This document shows positions 1-16,675 of a stretch of DNA of 64,000 nt, in pieces. Each line of letters opens with the position of its first letter. Within the stretch, counting starts at the first letter, position 1. The DNA lies in the NCBI RefSeq assembly GCF_048773025.1, contig NC_133545.1:79074001-79138000 (forward strand), read 5' to 3'. Below the pieces are notes generated by a model, which searched no databases, was not told the DNA's origin, and saw only the letters and a list, made by a program, of their open reading frames with translations. The stretch is from Camelus bactrianus. Lineage: Eukaryota; Chordata; Mammalia; Artiodactyla; Camelidae. The position numbers and the translations under genes are program-made.

Positions 1-1130
1 ACAGCTGCTCGTTGCCGTCAGCCTGACGGGTGGAGACAGGAAGGCTCCGTGTGACCGTCTTCCTTAGACTTAGACTCATGGTGAGAAGGCAGTTAAACCA
101 CCCGGCGTCCCATGATTTTCAGCAGTTTAATAGCCTGGAAAGTGAAGCCTTCCAACCACTTATACCTTTATCTGTTTTTTTACTACACTCTTATCCTGAG
201 CTCTGTGACATTTACGGGGTTGAGATATGAGACACAATCTTTCCTTAAGGTTCTCAGCTGCCCATTCTCCTGTACAGATTTGTTCTTGGCTATAATCCAG
301 GCAGACGTTTTCTTGAGAAAAAAAAATGCGCTTTTTGCAGTGTGTTATCTGACAGCAGATAAGCACCAGTGGGGCTGCCAGCTTCTGTAGGTGAGTAGGT
401 TATATCCTGACCTGCTCCCTCGCTGTCCTCACCACTCCTTTCTTTAGTTCCCTTCCCTGGTGATGAGAGGAATGCACACTTGTTACACAAACGTGCAAAG
501 AACAAAAAGAAAAGATCACAGTCCTTCAAACTATGCAGCAGCATCAGTGTTGGCCGTTTAGTTTGTTTCCTTTTACTTTTGTGTTTGTCATTTGCGTAAT
601 TGTGAACATACTACCCGTATTATATAGATCTTGTTTTAAAATTAAAAAGTCACTTTAAGTTTATTGTAGAAAGTTTGGAGTATCCAGAAATGTATGTAAG
701 TCACCTGGTTATTTTTTTCTAGTCTTACTGATTTGCATGTGTATATTAAGTTTTTTTTTGTTATCAAATATGATCTTACAGTCTATTTTTCATTACATAT
801 TTGCTTTTACTTTCCAGCATATGCATTTCCCATGTTATATTCTATATACACACAGTTTTTACATGGGTGCAAGATATTTCATAGAAATTATAATAATGAC
901 TTAATTTTTCTTCCACTCTCAGACGTTAGATTTTTCTTCTCATTTTTAGAAGGAAAATCTTCATAATGGAAAACAGTATTATTTCCTCAGGGATATATCC
1001 TAAGGATATTAACCCAGAGTGGAATGACTGGGTGACATTCAGGTGACACTCACGCAGATTGGCTGTAACAGTGACCACTGGCAACAGCACAGGAAGTTGA
1101 CCATCTGTTTTGTCCCCCAACCAGCACTAG
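1..1130. repeat. Cassette A distal 3' flank, shared with the right window edge
   Basis: This segment has no gene. It aligns by eye, with many substitutions, to about 62,960-64,000 at the right edge; from about 865 on it also aligns to 30,208 onward. Within it, 700-1,130 resembles an old mammalian LINE-type tail, with a degenerate form of a line about a site being 'aagtggaatgactgggt'. Because this repeat is in all copies, it was there before the cassettes duplicated. The block from 1 to about 865 is missing from cassette B, so that copy starts later. Confidence 0.6.
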
Positions 1131-1780
1131 GAATTCCTCATGGCTCTCTCTCACTGAATACAGCCATTTTTCAAAATATGTAGATTAAATTATTTATACT
1201 CAAAGATATTTGCATTTGAAAAATAGGTAAGCTTTTCAAGCAAAGAGTAGAGGAGGAAGAACAGTGGATATTAGTTCTCGGTCCACATGAATATTTTTAG
1301 AAGTACATAAGAGAAATACATCTTGACAGATTAGTGCAATTGATAGGTCCAATTCTGAAGATTTTCCTCCTGTAAGATGCACAATAAACTATTTTACAGT
1401 TTTAACCTAAATCTCTCTTGGATTAAGCATATGTATCTCTCATTTAAAATGTTATGCAGGTATAATTTTAAAGAAAGTGTTGCTGTAATTGAACGCAGTA
1501 CTTTTCTCCCTTCCCCTTCCCCACCATCTAGGATCTGAAAATGAAGCTGAAGAAAAGCAGGACAGTGAAAAACCACTCTTAGAACTATGAGTGACACTTA
1601 TGTTAAAGTAAGTCTTTGAAAATGAAACAGTAACAATGCAGGAGCTAGATATGGAACCTTTCTCTGAGATTGAAAGTAAAATACAAAAAATGTGAGTGGG
1701 ATTATATAGTTATATTTCTCCTATTTACATAAATTTGTCAGACACATTTTATAATGTAAAATTTCTGAACATTTTCTAGC
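1131..1780. other. Intergenic 3' flank of cassette A, moderately diverged
   Basis: No gene, RNA or recognisable young repeat is seen. The stretch aligns to about 30,490-31,180 in cassette B with many substitutions and small indels. A short run around 1,495-1,535 is the best-kept part and matches 30,897-30,937. Confidence 0.5.
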
Positions 1781-3560
1781 TATAAGTTTGCAAAGGATGA
1801 AAATAATGCACAGTCCCAAATTCCTAATAAGGATGACCCAGTTCATTTCTGTTGCCAGACTGTCTCAGGGTCAGACTTTGTGTAGTGACGACCCTGACTC
1901 GTGAGTGCTGGGAGGTGGCAGTCCTGGGAGGCTGCCACTGTTACTGTCTGGCCCACACTCGAGGGCTGTGACACTGGAGGGGGAGTAGCTGGGCCAAGGC
2001 TGCGGGGCTGGCGGGGGTCAGAGCTGGGATGCAGCCCAGCCCCACCTGCTACCAGGATCTGTGCTGGCCCAGCACTGGGAGGGCTCTGGAGTGTCTCGGA
2101 GCTTCTGAGATGAAGGATGTGGTCCAGTCACAGCAGGACGGCTGGATGTGCCTCCAGGGGGGACCCATTGTTAAATCCCTGCAAATCTCCAGAGAAAGCA
2201 TTTCACCCTCAGAAGCACAGGCAAATAAACAGCAAGGAAATTGTTATAGCAGGAACTCTGCCTAACTAACCCCAGAAGGGAAAGGAGAGTAGACTTTAAA
2301 AGTTCATATTATAAGAAAAAAATCATTTGTAACTATGTACAGTGATGAATATTAACTAGACTTATTGGCCATTTCATAATACATACAAATATTAAATCAT
2401 TATATTGTATAACTGTAACTAAAATAATGTCATCTCTCTCTCTCTCTTTTTTTTTTTTTTTTTTTTTGGTAGCAGGGGTAGGTAGGTAATTAGGTTTTAT
2501 TTATTTATTTTTAGAGGAGGTGCCGGGAATTGAACCCAGGACCTCGTGCATGCTAATAAGCATGTGCTTTACCACTTGAGCTACACCTGCCCCCCAATTA
2601 CATCTCAATAGAAAATAATAATGAAGCAAAATGTAAAAGCAGGGAAAGCAGTGCACTGATTCAGAGTAGGTGGGCGGCCGGCACAGGGGCAGACTGGTCG
2701 GCAGAGGCATCCGGGGCCCAGGGGCTGGAGGTCCCGTGCTGCATCCATGGTACCCAGCACGCGTCAGCCCCATCCTCCCATGGCAGTGTTCGACATAAGA
2801 CAAAAATCTGGGCATGGGAACAGTAGATCCTTTTCTAAATTACCTTGAAATAAATTCTTGTGTGGCCTTCACCATGGTCTTTCAGATGTAACACAGCCCA
2901 CCTTTAGTACCTAGACTTTGTTGTTAACACATAAGGCAAAGTGCAGCATTTTGCCTTTTACACTGCATCTCAAATATTTCTGTGTTCTCTCTTTTTCTAA
3001 GTGTGAAAAACCGTCTTTGAAAGTCACCAGAGGGGAAAAAGGACTGGAGATGGATTCTCCCTTTTGAACGTTGCAGTGGTGACATCCACTGCTGACGTTG
3101 TCGGACGGCTAATAGAGAATTTATTTATTGTAATACCTCACAGACATTGTACCATATCCACACACATGTAGCGGCCTGCCTGAGGCTGGAAAGGCAATGT
3201 CATGCTCCACCCTGTGTTCAGTGAGACTGAGTCTGATGTGTTCATGAACAGTTGCAGGAAACTCTCGTGCTGTGTTCCTAATCAAAAGACTTCTTAGTAT
3301 ATTGGAATAACACTTTTTTAGTAAGCAAATGTCTTTTTATTTTGATTTGCCAAATGGAATTTTATGTCATGTCTCAGACTTCTTTTGTATTTCCTTTTCA
3401 ACACCCTACGTTTCCCGTGTGTGTTTTAACTCATGCACATGTGCTCTTTGTACAATTTTAAAAGGTAACAAAATCCAACATGTCAGAATGATGAGTTTTA
3501 TTTTTCCTGTTTTACTTTATGTGTTTGGCCTAAAGAGTTAGAATTACAAAAGGGGGGCAG
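1781..3560. repeat. High-identity paralogous block (partner about 31,185-32,790)
   Basis: No convincing gene is present. Apart from the SINE insertion, the block matches cassette B much more closely than its neighbours do (roughly 95-97% by eye against 80-85%). Short open frames here differ between copies and show no protein-like pattern. The block is one of several islands of raised identity in the TRGC 3' flank. Confidence 0.6.
2446..2595 (-). mobile_element. Camelid tRNA-derived SINE (vic/VIC type)
   Basis: Read on the minus strand this is a tRNA-like head with a box-A-like TAGCTCAAGTGG and a box-B-like GGGTTCAATTCC, followed by an A-rich tail with TAAATAAATAAA and an oligo-A end (the T run at 2,447-2,467 on the plus strand). 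It is flanked by a TC microsatellite at 2,434-2,446. The orthologous point in cassette B (about 31,800-31,815) lacks it, so the insertion happened after the cassette duplication. Confidence 0.85.
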
Positions 3561-3889
3561 AGGGATTGTGAATACATATGAAAAGTCACCAAAAATTGTA
3601 TCTTCCTCTTAGAAGTTTGCTCTAAAATAGCCTGAATACTCGTATGTTGAACCTACTCTATGAAATCATTGCCATCGTTTTCCCTTGTGTTTAACTAGTT
3701 TGAATTAAAATGAACTAAATTATATTGTGAGTTGTTTTTTCAAAAACGTGCTTAGTCCCCTTAATGCGCCATGGGAAGGCAGCGTGCTTATTAGTGTTCT
3801 TTCGTTGTTCATGTGTCATTCGAGGAAAATGCAGTTGTGTGTATTGGTACTGGTGCTGGTCTGGGTGGAAACTGGCCACTTGTGCCGAT
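3561..3889. other. Diverged spacer between two high-identity blocks
   Basis: No gene is seen. It aligns to about 32,790-33,070 at only about 80% by eye, between two blocks that are much more alike. The contrast is evidence for patchy gene conversion. Confidence 0.5.
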
Positions 3890-5395
3890 CAAATCACCTC
3901 CAGCCGTCTTTGTTCTGAGACTGGCCCAGATGACAGAAGTGCAGCTGGGAGGCTCCCTGGAGGCTGGGCTCTAACCAGGAAGAGCTTCTGACAGGGAGGA
4001 AGAGGGGAGGAAAAGCCCCAGGGTCTGACCTTGGGACTAAAAGCCCAAGAATGCAGTGGTGTCATCACAGTGGGAACGTCCTGTCTCAGGAGTGGGCTCG
4101 CATCTACACCAAGCCCAGAGACGGCGCCTCAGCCCGACGTCAGTGTGTGACTTTAACCTGAGGACGAGCTCCCAGCTGCCGTGCTGGGCTGAACCCGTGG
4201 GACTGGCCAGTCCTCGTAGGAAGCCCAGGCCCCCCCCCCCAGATGTTGGCTCTCAGAGCAGAGGAATGAAGTGCATGATTGAATGTGCCCTCAAGTCAGA
4301 CAGTGAGAACCTGAATTGTTGATCTCAGCAAGAGAGCTTTGTTCCTCTAGGACAGGACAGACTGAGCCCGTGGGCCTGGACCCCTCTCTGTCCCCTGCTG
4401 GGTGGGGCGGGGGACATTTGTTTCTCACACTGACATTGCAGAGCAGCCCTCTGCTGATTCACCATCACACTGTGATCTGAGTTACTGTCCTCTCTGAAGC
4501 CTTGCTCAGGTTGACTCTGAGGCCATTTTGTCCCTTTAGGGGGACTCATGTGACTCAGTACAGGACATTCAGTTGCACAGGTGAGCCCAGGGCCTCCGTA
4601 TCTGTTCTTGTGAGGGACAAAGCACGTCACTGTTGTCACTCCTGCAGTCTGGCTGTGCTGCTGGGTTCAGGGGAGCAGGTCCTGTGTCACCCCGTCCCTA
4701 CTGAGGAACTGAAATCAACAAGTAGCAGCCCCAGTGACCGCGTCTCCCGGGAGAGGGCAGGTCGTTGGTGGAATGTCAGGGGCCGTCCTGGTGCTGCAGG
4801 AAGTCCTGTCTGCTCTTTGCTTCAGAACAGGGTCCTGAGCGTGGATGGAAGGTGCCGCATCTGAACATCCGGGCACGAGGCTCCCACCTCACATAGGAGC
4901 CAACTGGAGGGACAGATAGTGGGAACCCTGCCCCGCGGCCTAAGAGTGTGTTTCACGGCAATTTCGTGTGTGTGCAGGGAAATTTCCTTCCCGTTAGGTG
5001 TGGCCCTTTGAAAGTGAGCCGAGTTGGTTGTGGTTTAACTGTTGTTATTTTCTTATAATACCCCAGCCACCCCGTGCACAGCGTCAAACAATACGGGCGG
5101 CCGGTTTGACTTTGATCATTTTCCACGAATCAACCACATTTAACAGAGCACATGAACAAAAGAAGCCTGAGGAAATGAAGCAACATGAGCCACAGCAGCG
5201 CCTCCTGCCACTCGTGCTGTCACCTCCACCACCTCTGCCTCTCCCCTCCCCTCACCTCCCAGGTCAGGGCGGCCAGGGCGAGTAGGGGACGGAGTTGCTA
5301 AGAAGGTGGAAACCACGGGAGACGCTGCCTAGCAGTGCCCTGGAGGGGAAACCAGCTGCACAAAACTCCCAGTGATTTGCAAGTTTCCCCTCTTG
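3890..5395. repeat. High-identity 3' flank block holding the candidate enhancer (partner about 33,100-34,621)
   Basis: This GC-moderate block is nearly the same in both cassettes, ending abruptly near 5,395. No spliced gene can be supported: short frames on both strands are open in both copies simply because the DNA is nearly identical. It carries a consensus AP-1 site (TGACTCA at 4,551-4,557), a C run near 4,231-4,242 and the Runx/Myb cluster listed separately. Distance from the TRGC stop codon is about 5 kb. Confidence 0.6.
4985..5045. promoter_or_regulatory. Candidate TRG 3' enhancer core, cassette A (Runx + Myb sites)
   Basis: TGTGGTT (Runx/core-binding factor) at 5,029-5,035 is followed directly by TAACTG (Myb) at 5,036-5,041, and a second Myb-like site, CCGTTA, lies at 4,991-4,996. 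Adjacent Runx and Myb sites are known to drive TCR gamma enhancers in mouse, and the human enhancer lies several kb 3' of a TRGC gene. The position, about 5.3 kb downstream of the TRGC stop, and exact preservation in cassette B at 34,252-34,264 fit. Function is inferred from motifs only. Confidence 0.5.
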
Positions 5396-7149
5396 GCTTC
5401 TATGCTTCCCCAGTGCAGAAATCGTTCGATATGTCTCAGATGAGTCCCAGCTATTTGGGCCAAAGCATTCTGATCAAATTTAAAAGGATCAAAGTGTCGC
5501 TCTAAATTTGATTTCATCTGTCTTGTGTCTGGTTGGTTTCATTTTGCATCCAAATGGGAACCTCTGTTTGGTTTCCAAAAGAACTGGTTTTACAGTAACT
5601 GAAGTGGATTGTAAACCAATAAAACAGCCTTCCCAATTTTAATCGGAACATTGTGTTAATTCTAATACTTGAAAAGGATTTTTTTTTAATAGGATTCATT
5701 AGAGAAAACAGAAAAATATACAGTCAGTTATTTTTTCACCAATAGGTCATGCAATGAATATTTTGTTTTATGCCCGTGCCTACGGAAGTGCCCAGACACA
5801 CATATAAGTGAGGGTCATGCTTGTTAGTATTACTACTCAGTAGAAAAAAGGGTCAAGGGACATGAACAAGTATTCAACAGAAAAGAAATATAAATAGACT
5901 TTATATAAAAAGATGTTTATCATCACCCACAGAAAAGAGCGAATTAAAACCGCAGTGAGATAGTATTTTCCACCTCTAGATCAGTGACATCCCGACATTT
6001 TGACAGCACGCTCCTGGCACTCACCCACATTGTGGTACAAATGCAGGGTGGTACTATGTCCATCACAGGCAAGCTGGCCATATCTATCAAAATGACCAAT
6101 ACATGGGTTCAAAATGATGTAAGACACTTAAATTCTCAGATTTTTTTTTTTTAATAGTAAATGAGTGGAAATAAGCCAGGGTATGTGTCATGGGGAACTG
6201 ATTTTTATAAAATACATGTACACCTGTGTAATAACACACAGCTGTCTATGTGTCCCCATAGACTGGCATAAAAAGAGCTCTAGGTTGTAGAAGTGAGAAG
6301 TGCAGAATAATGTCTATTGTGTAATATGTTTGTGTACAAGGCAGGAAATTAGAATATATATATAGATGCATATATGTGTGTGTGTTTTTATTTATTTATT
6401 CGCTCATTATTTGTGTGTTCATTTGTGTTTCCTAAATAAAAACGGGAAGGATGCAGAGGAAACGAAAGTGTGACCTGTAAGAGGTAGGAAGGTGAAGACA
6501 GTGGTTAAAGCAAGGTTTTTTAATGCAATTGTCAGTGTTTTAATGGATTTGCATCACTTGATTGTATTATGTAACCATTTAATTGGGATTCTGCTATGGG
6601 TACTACTTTTTCCACAACACTTCATGACTAGTTTTCCATTTCTTTAAGTAATTTACATTTTTTTGAAAATGCATAGTACTCTGTCATATGACATCCTTTA
6701 GTTCATTTTTTTAGTTCTCTTATTGGGCATTAGGGTTAACTGAGGGCTGGTATAAATGGTGCTACAGGGAAGGAACATCTGTGCACATCAATCTTCGTAC
6801 GTACATTTTGTTTCTTTTTGGAAAGTAATGGATCTGTAGTAAGAACACTTTCTGGGTGAAGCAAGTTCTACACTGAAATGCACTCAGTGACTCCTCGCTG
6901 CTGAGGTCTGTGAAGGCAGCCCTAGAGCTTTTTCAGCCCCTTGCTACCTCAACCCAGCTGCACGTTAGAATTCCTGAAGGAGGTTTTGTAAAGTCTGATG
7001 CCTGGACTGCGATGAAATGTGGACCTCTGATTCTTCCTTCCCTCCCTCCTTCCCTTCCTTCCTTTCATTTCCTTCCTTTCTTTCATTCATTCATTTTAAG
7101 TTCTAATTAACGTACCATATTTTCCCAAGAAGAGAATCACTGTTACAAA
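5396..7149. repeat. Old LINE-derived sequence, present in cassette A only
   Basis: After 5,395 similarity to cassette B falls sharply. Between about 5,850 and 6,010 the text resembles the C-terminal part of LINE-1 ORF2 on the plus strand, heavily mutated. About 6,500-6,850 resembles an old LINE tail. Most of this stretch has no partner in cassette B, where a younger LINE-1 fragment sits at the matching gap. No host gene is seen. Confidence 0.5.
7033..7105. repeat. Pyrimidine-rich simple repeat (TTCC/TTTC)n
   Basis: A run of CCTTCC and CTTTC units on the plus strand, ending in CATTCATTCATT. It is low-complexity and has no coding meaning. Confidence 0.85.
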
Positions 7150-7390
7150 GGATCGAGCAGCAGGTTTAAAGTCAGGCAGACTCGGCCCATGTGGACCCTG
7201 ACACTACCCTGTGTTGAACCTCAGGCATACTTCTTAGCCTCTCTGGGACTGTGTCTACTCATCAGTGAAATGAGCATCGTACTGAACCGTGGTACAGTGA
7301 GCGCATCAGATATGAAGCAGGCAGCTGCCCAGCAGAATTCCCGATGCTCACTAGGTGGTGGGTGCTAGCTGTTATTCAAACAAGCAAAGA
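7150..7390 (-). repeat. MIR-like SINE relic
   Basis: The stretch has the classic MIR core pattern of tRNA-like SINE text, with CTCTGGGACTGTGTCTACTC, a 'tcagtgaaatgag' stretch and a decayed end. It is ancient and heavily mutated. Nothing else is seen from here to about 8,100. Confidence 0.55.
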
Positions 7391-8109
7391 AAAAATAGCC
7401 TAAGAGTACGTGACAGAGAGCATGCACTTACCCAGACAAGTTTCCACGGCTAATGGAAATGCTGAGTTCCTAGCCTTTGGGCTGAATACCATCTTGGTGT
7501 CATACCTCTGGGTATCTCTTATTACTCAGAATTTCTAGTTGACACTTAGATAGGACTTTGAATAAATCGAGTGGGATGTCATGTATTACTTTTCATGGCC
7601 TCCTTGATTGACAGGAAGTCTTCAAAAAAATAAAGTCTGTGAGGGGGAGATTCCAAAACAGTAGGGAGAATTCATAATGGAGAAAATTCTGAGAATTGTT
7701 GCCTTGCGGTTTCCCTGTTTATAGTTGAGAAGTGTGTGGAGTACTCTAGTTCTGTAAAGACTGATGAGACGCGAGCGTTTTTAGGGGAGAATTATACAAA
7801 TCTGCCTGACTTTTCCATTGCACACCTGTGGGTGCAGCCTGCTGTTGTGCTATTTATTTTATCCAACCAAGTGTCATGGGCTAGCTCACAGAAGTCCTAT
7901 TAGTAGGTGGAAAGTCAGTGTATGTCTTCCTGGCATGAAAAATTGTGGGACAGGCTGGCCTGTGATCCTCTAATTGTACGAACAGGAGGGAAATTAGGAC
8001 TGGGAAAGAGGGAGTTCCCTTCCATTGCTCTTAGCCTAATAAGGAAGGAAATTTTCCTGTTTCCACTGAAAGCGAAAATAACCTGTTTCTACTCTAGCGG
8101 CAACTACTG

Positions 8110-8310
8110 TAGGAGGTAAGAGCCGGCTCTGGTAGCAGGCTGCTGGGGTTCACACACCAGCTCTGTTTCTTCTTAGGTCTCTTAACTCCAGGGATGTTCT
8201 GTAGCCCCTCTCTGCCTCAGTTTCCCCATCCACAGAACAAAGATAATTGCACATGTGCAGGCACTTAGACCAGAACCAGAAAGCTGTTGCTATTATTACT
8301 TCATTAGGAT
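8110..8310 (-). repeat. MIR-like SINE relic
   Basis: Contains the MIR hallmarks of CTCTGCCTCAGTTTCCCCATC at 8,211-8,231, preceded by the usual 'tcacacaccagctctg' part and followed by 'aaagataattgca'. No partner is visible in cassette B, where the region is deleted. Confidence 0.65.
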
Positions 8311-8399
8311 ATTAATCATTGAATTTGTAAGTTTCCCTAGAAGTCTGAAATTACTTAATTTGAACACTTTCTTGTGAAGATGAGCAAATACAGGCAATA

Positions 8400-8965
8400 T
8401 GACTGGTCAAGAAGAATGGGCACAGCTGGTTAGAGCAGACCAAGTAACTGACACTCTAACTACTGGCTGTGAGGTGAAACTTCTGGTCCAGGGTTCCTCC
8501 CCCTACACCATGTGGAAGCTGAGCTGTAGTGGAAAAGAACTGGACCAAAATGATGTGTGCCCTCCTTCCACCTCAGAAATGCCCCGAGATTATAAGGATC
8601 TCAGGGCCCATTGAGTCTAGGGAGGAGCTGGAGTGTTAGGATGGTCAGGGAACCATCCACTGTCCTGTCTGCCCGGAATCTCAGTCCAATTCGTTACACC
8701 CCCCAAAAAGAGCAGTTGCGAATCTAGGACACACTCACAGAATAAGGCAGGATTTCTGTAGTATTGAGAGCCCAGGGAACAACTGCAGTGATACCAGAGT
8801 ATATACTTGAGGAGAGGAGAAATGCGCCCACGAGTCCGTGAGAAAATTCTCCCTGCCTCCTTGGAGGAGATCTTTAGTAAAGAGGCTGTGCATGTTTTGT
8901 TTTGTTGTGGCTTGTTTTTGTTTTGTTTTTCCCAGTAGAAAGTGAGTTAAGGGAAAGCCACAGGA
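8400..8965. repeat. Unclassified segment paralogous to 35,455-35,965
   Basis: This stretch aligns to cassette B through several phrases, including the shared run around a TGTTTTGTTTTGTTGTGGC element near 8,893-8,912. It may be an ancient transposable-element remnant, but I do not recognise a family. Open frames are not shared between copies. Confidence 0.45.
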
Positions 8966-9339
8966 TACTAGGAAACAAAACATGGGCTCTGAGTTCACAG
9001 AGACCTGGCTTTAATGACTCTTAGGTACAAAATAGCGAGCAGGAGCAAACAAATTAACCACTCCAGTCTGTAAACTGTGGACTGTCCCTGTCTCTTCCTC
9101 CAAGGGCTCCTAGAGGACTGGTGGGTTACCTGGTGAACAGCAGAAACTGATTCCCTGTGACATTCACATCTAACCTGTGTGCAGGGAATGAGATTGGAGA
9201 TGATTCTCTGTATGTGTGGGATCTACTATTTCTAAAGTGGAGCTGCGGACAGTGGATGCTAATGTCCTTGAGGACTCGCGTGGACCAAACTATTATCTCA
9301 GCCAGTGCACACAGCTCCAGGGGAAAGGGCTCTGGGGCT

Positions 9340-9440
9340 TCAGTTCATGGATGAGGAAATGATGGCACAGAGAGTTCAAGCAGCTGCCTGAGGTCACACA
9401 GAGACTAATACAGAGTCATGGTGCAAACCCAGGCCCCCGG
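9340..9440 (+). repeat. MIR-like SINE relic
   Basis: The text runs 'gatgaggaaatgatggcacagagag', then 'gaggtcacacagagacta' and 'caaacccaggcccc', which is the usual MIR core. The bases from about 8,970 to 9,490 are missing from cassette B, so a deletion in B is the simplest reading. Confidence 0.7.
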
Positions 9441-9859
9441 GGGTCAGAGTCCGGGTGCTCCACCGTCCACCGCGATGCCCCTCTGGTGTTAGCACAGTTC
9501 TCAGGGGGTTCATGTGAGGACCAGGAGTCAGTGCTTGTGAAACACTCGTACAGATCTGAGCACACACACTGCAAGTCATGCTGGGTGGGGGGGTCACCCT
9601 GTCACCGTGGGAACGTCCCACACCAATGAGTCTGATCTGGCGACCTTTGGAAGAGAAGGAACCCGGGCACCTGCATTTGGCTGCGACTCCCCTTGGAGTC
9701 AGTGCCCCAGAGAAAGCACCATAACCACCATCTCAGAAAAACACTTAGACACGTGGTGTTGACCTTTGCTACAACCAACGCAGAACTGGATAGCTCTGTC
9801 GGCATCCTGTTTCTTACCTTGGCTAGATTTCGTGAAATTCAAGTGCACAAAGACAAAAG

Positions 9860-10291
9860 TGGGCTTTTGATTTCTTTTTTAATTTCTTGTTCCTATTATG
9901 AAAAACAAAGTACAGAATTGAAGTGGCAAAGCTGGCGGGCGCGGGGTGTGCGCCGGGGAAGGTCGGGGCTGCCGCGCTGGCAGACGGCACTCAGGGCGGG
10001 GGCTCGTGCGGCCGGAGGAGCCGACGAGCTCGTGGGGACGAGGCGGGAAAGGCTCCCGGGGGCCTGCCCTCTGCCCGCCCCCTCCCAACCCCGAGTAATG
10101 GCAGAATTCCTTGTTACAGAGCAAAATATGTTTGCCCAGCGGTTTGAAAAACTGTTCTACAATAATTAAAAAAACATACACACATTATCTGCAATCACCC
10201 AAACCCAGGAGGGAAGCCCCGCTAGGTCCTCAGCAGACGTCTTTTTCAGACAACAGACGGTGAGGAACAGCCGGCCCTCCGGCACCCTCCG
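9860..10291 (-). other. TRGC: Probable TRGC 3' UTR, cassette A, CpG-rich
   Basis: Downstream of the TRGC stop codon on the minus strand is a stretch unusually rich in C, G and CpG (about 9,925-10,080). The first plausible poly(A) signal on the minus strand is ATTAAA at 9,878-9,883. That would give a 3' UTR of roughly 430 bases. The same arrangement is present in cassette B. The exact end is inferred. Confidence 0.45.
9878..9883 (-). terminator. Candidate poly(A) signal ATTAAA, cassette A TRGC
   Basis: The plus-strand text TTTAAT reads ATTAAA on the gene strand, about 410 bases past the stop codon. Cassette B keeps it at 36,359-36,364. No closer AATAAA is seen. Usage is an inference. Confidence 0.35.
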
Positions 10292-16082
<5,791 letters not shown>

Positions 16083-16530
16083 CTGTGAAGGGAGATGGAG
16101 AAGTAACTTGAAAGAATTATTAGAGAAACAGGAACATTGTGCAGTTTGGAACCACCCAGCGTGTAGTAAAAGGAGGAGAAGTTACCATTGAATTAGTTCA
16201 CGCCCTGGCTTTTCAGCCGCAGTAGATGGTGAAGTCTTACTATCCTTATTTTCCATGGAATGAGAAGTTCAAGGGGTTACATAATTTGCCCGAGGCCACA
16301 ACTATTAAGTAGTTGAATGACACCTTGGCCTTCATTTTTTCTCCATATGCAGAGATGGGGCATGACTTTTGCCCCATTTCAAAGCTTCCAGCATTTAGGA
16401 GCACATTTTTTTAAATCTCTTTTGTTCTACCCTAGAGGAGCCAGTTTGAAAGTAGTAGATGGGTGGGTGGTGGAGATGGGGATGGAGGAGGAGACCAGAT
16501 AACCTGGATGGCTTCTCTACAGGTGAGAAT

Positions 16531-16675
16531 CTTTTTTTTTTTTTTAATTTACTTTTTTGTGGGAGGAGGTAATTAGGTTTACTTATTTATTTTTTTACAG
16601 GGGGTACTGGGGATTGAACCGAGGACCTTGTATATGCTAAGCATGCACTCTTCCACTTGAGCTGTACCCTCCCCA
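16531..16675 (-). mobile_element. Camelid tRNA-derived SINE (vic/VIC type)
   Basis: On the minus strand the element has the tRNA-like head with a TTCAATCC box B, a TAAATAAATAAG section and an A-rich tail. It is flanked by a target-site duplication, CTACAGGTGAGAAT at 16,517-16,530 and CTACAGGTGAGGAT at 16,676-16,689. Cassette B keeps a single copy of that site near 43,251, so the insertion came after the duplication. Confidence 0.92.

Noticed and set aside
4325-4639. A 104-residue minus-strand frame also present at 33,547-33,861
   Set aside because: It is open in both copies only because the block is nearly identical; no start context, domain or splice support is seen.
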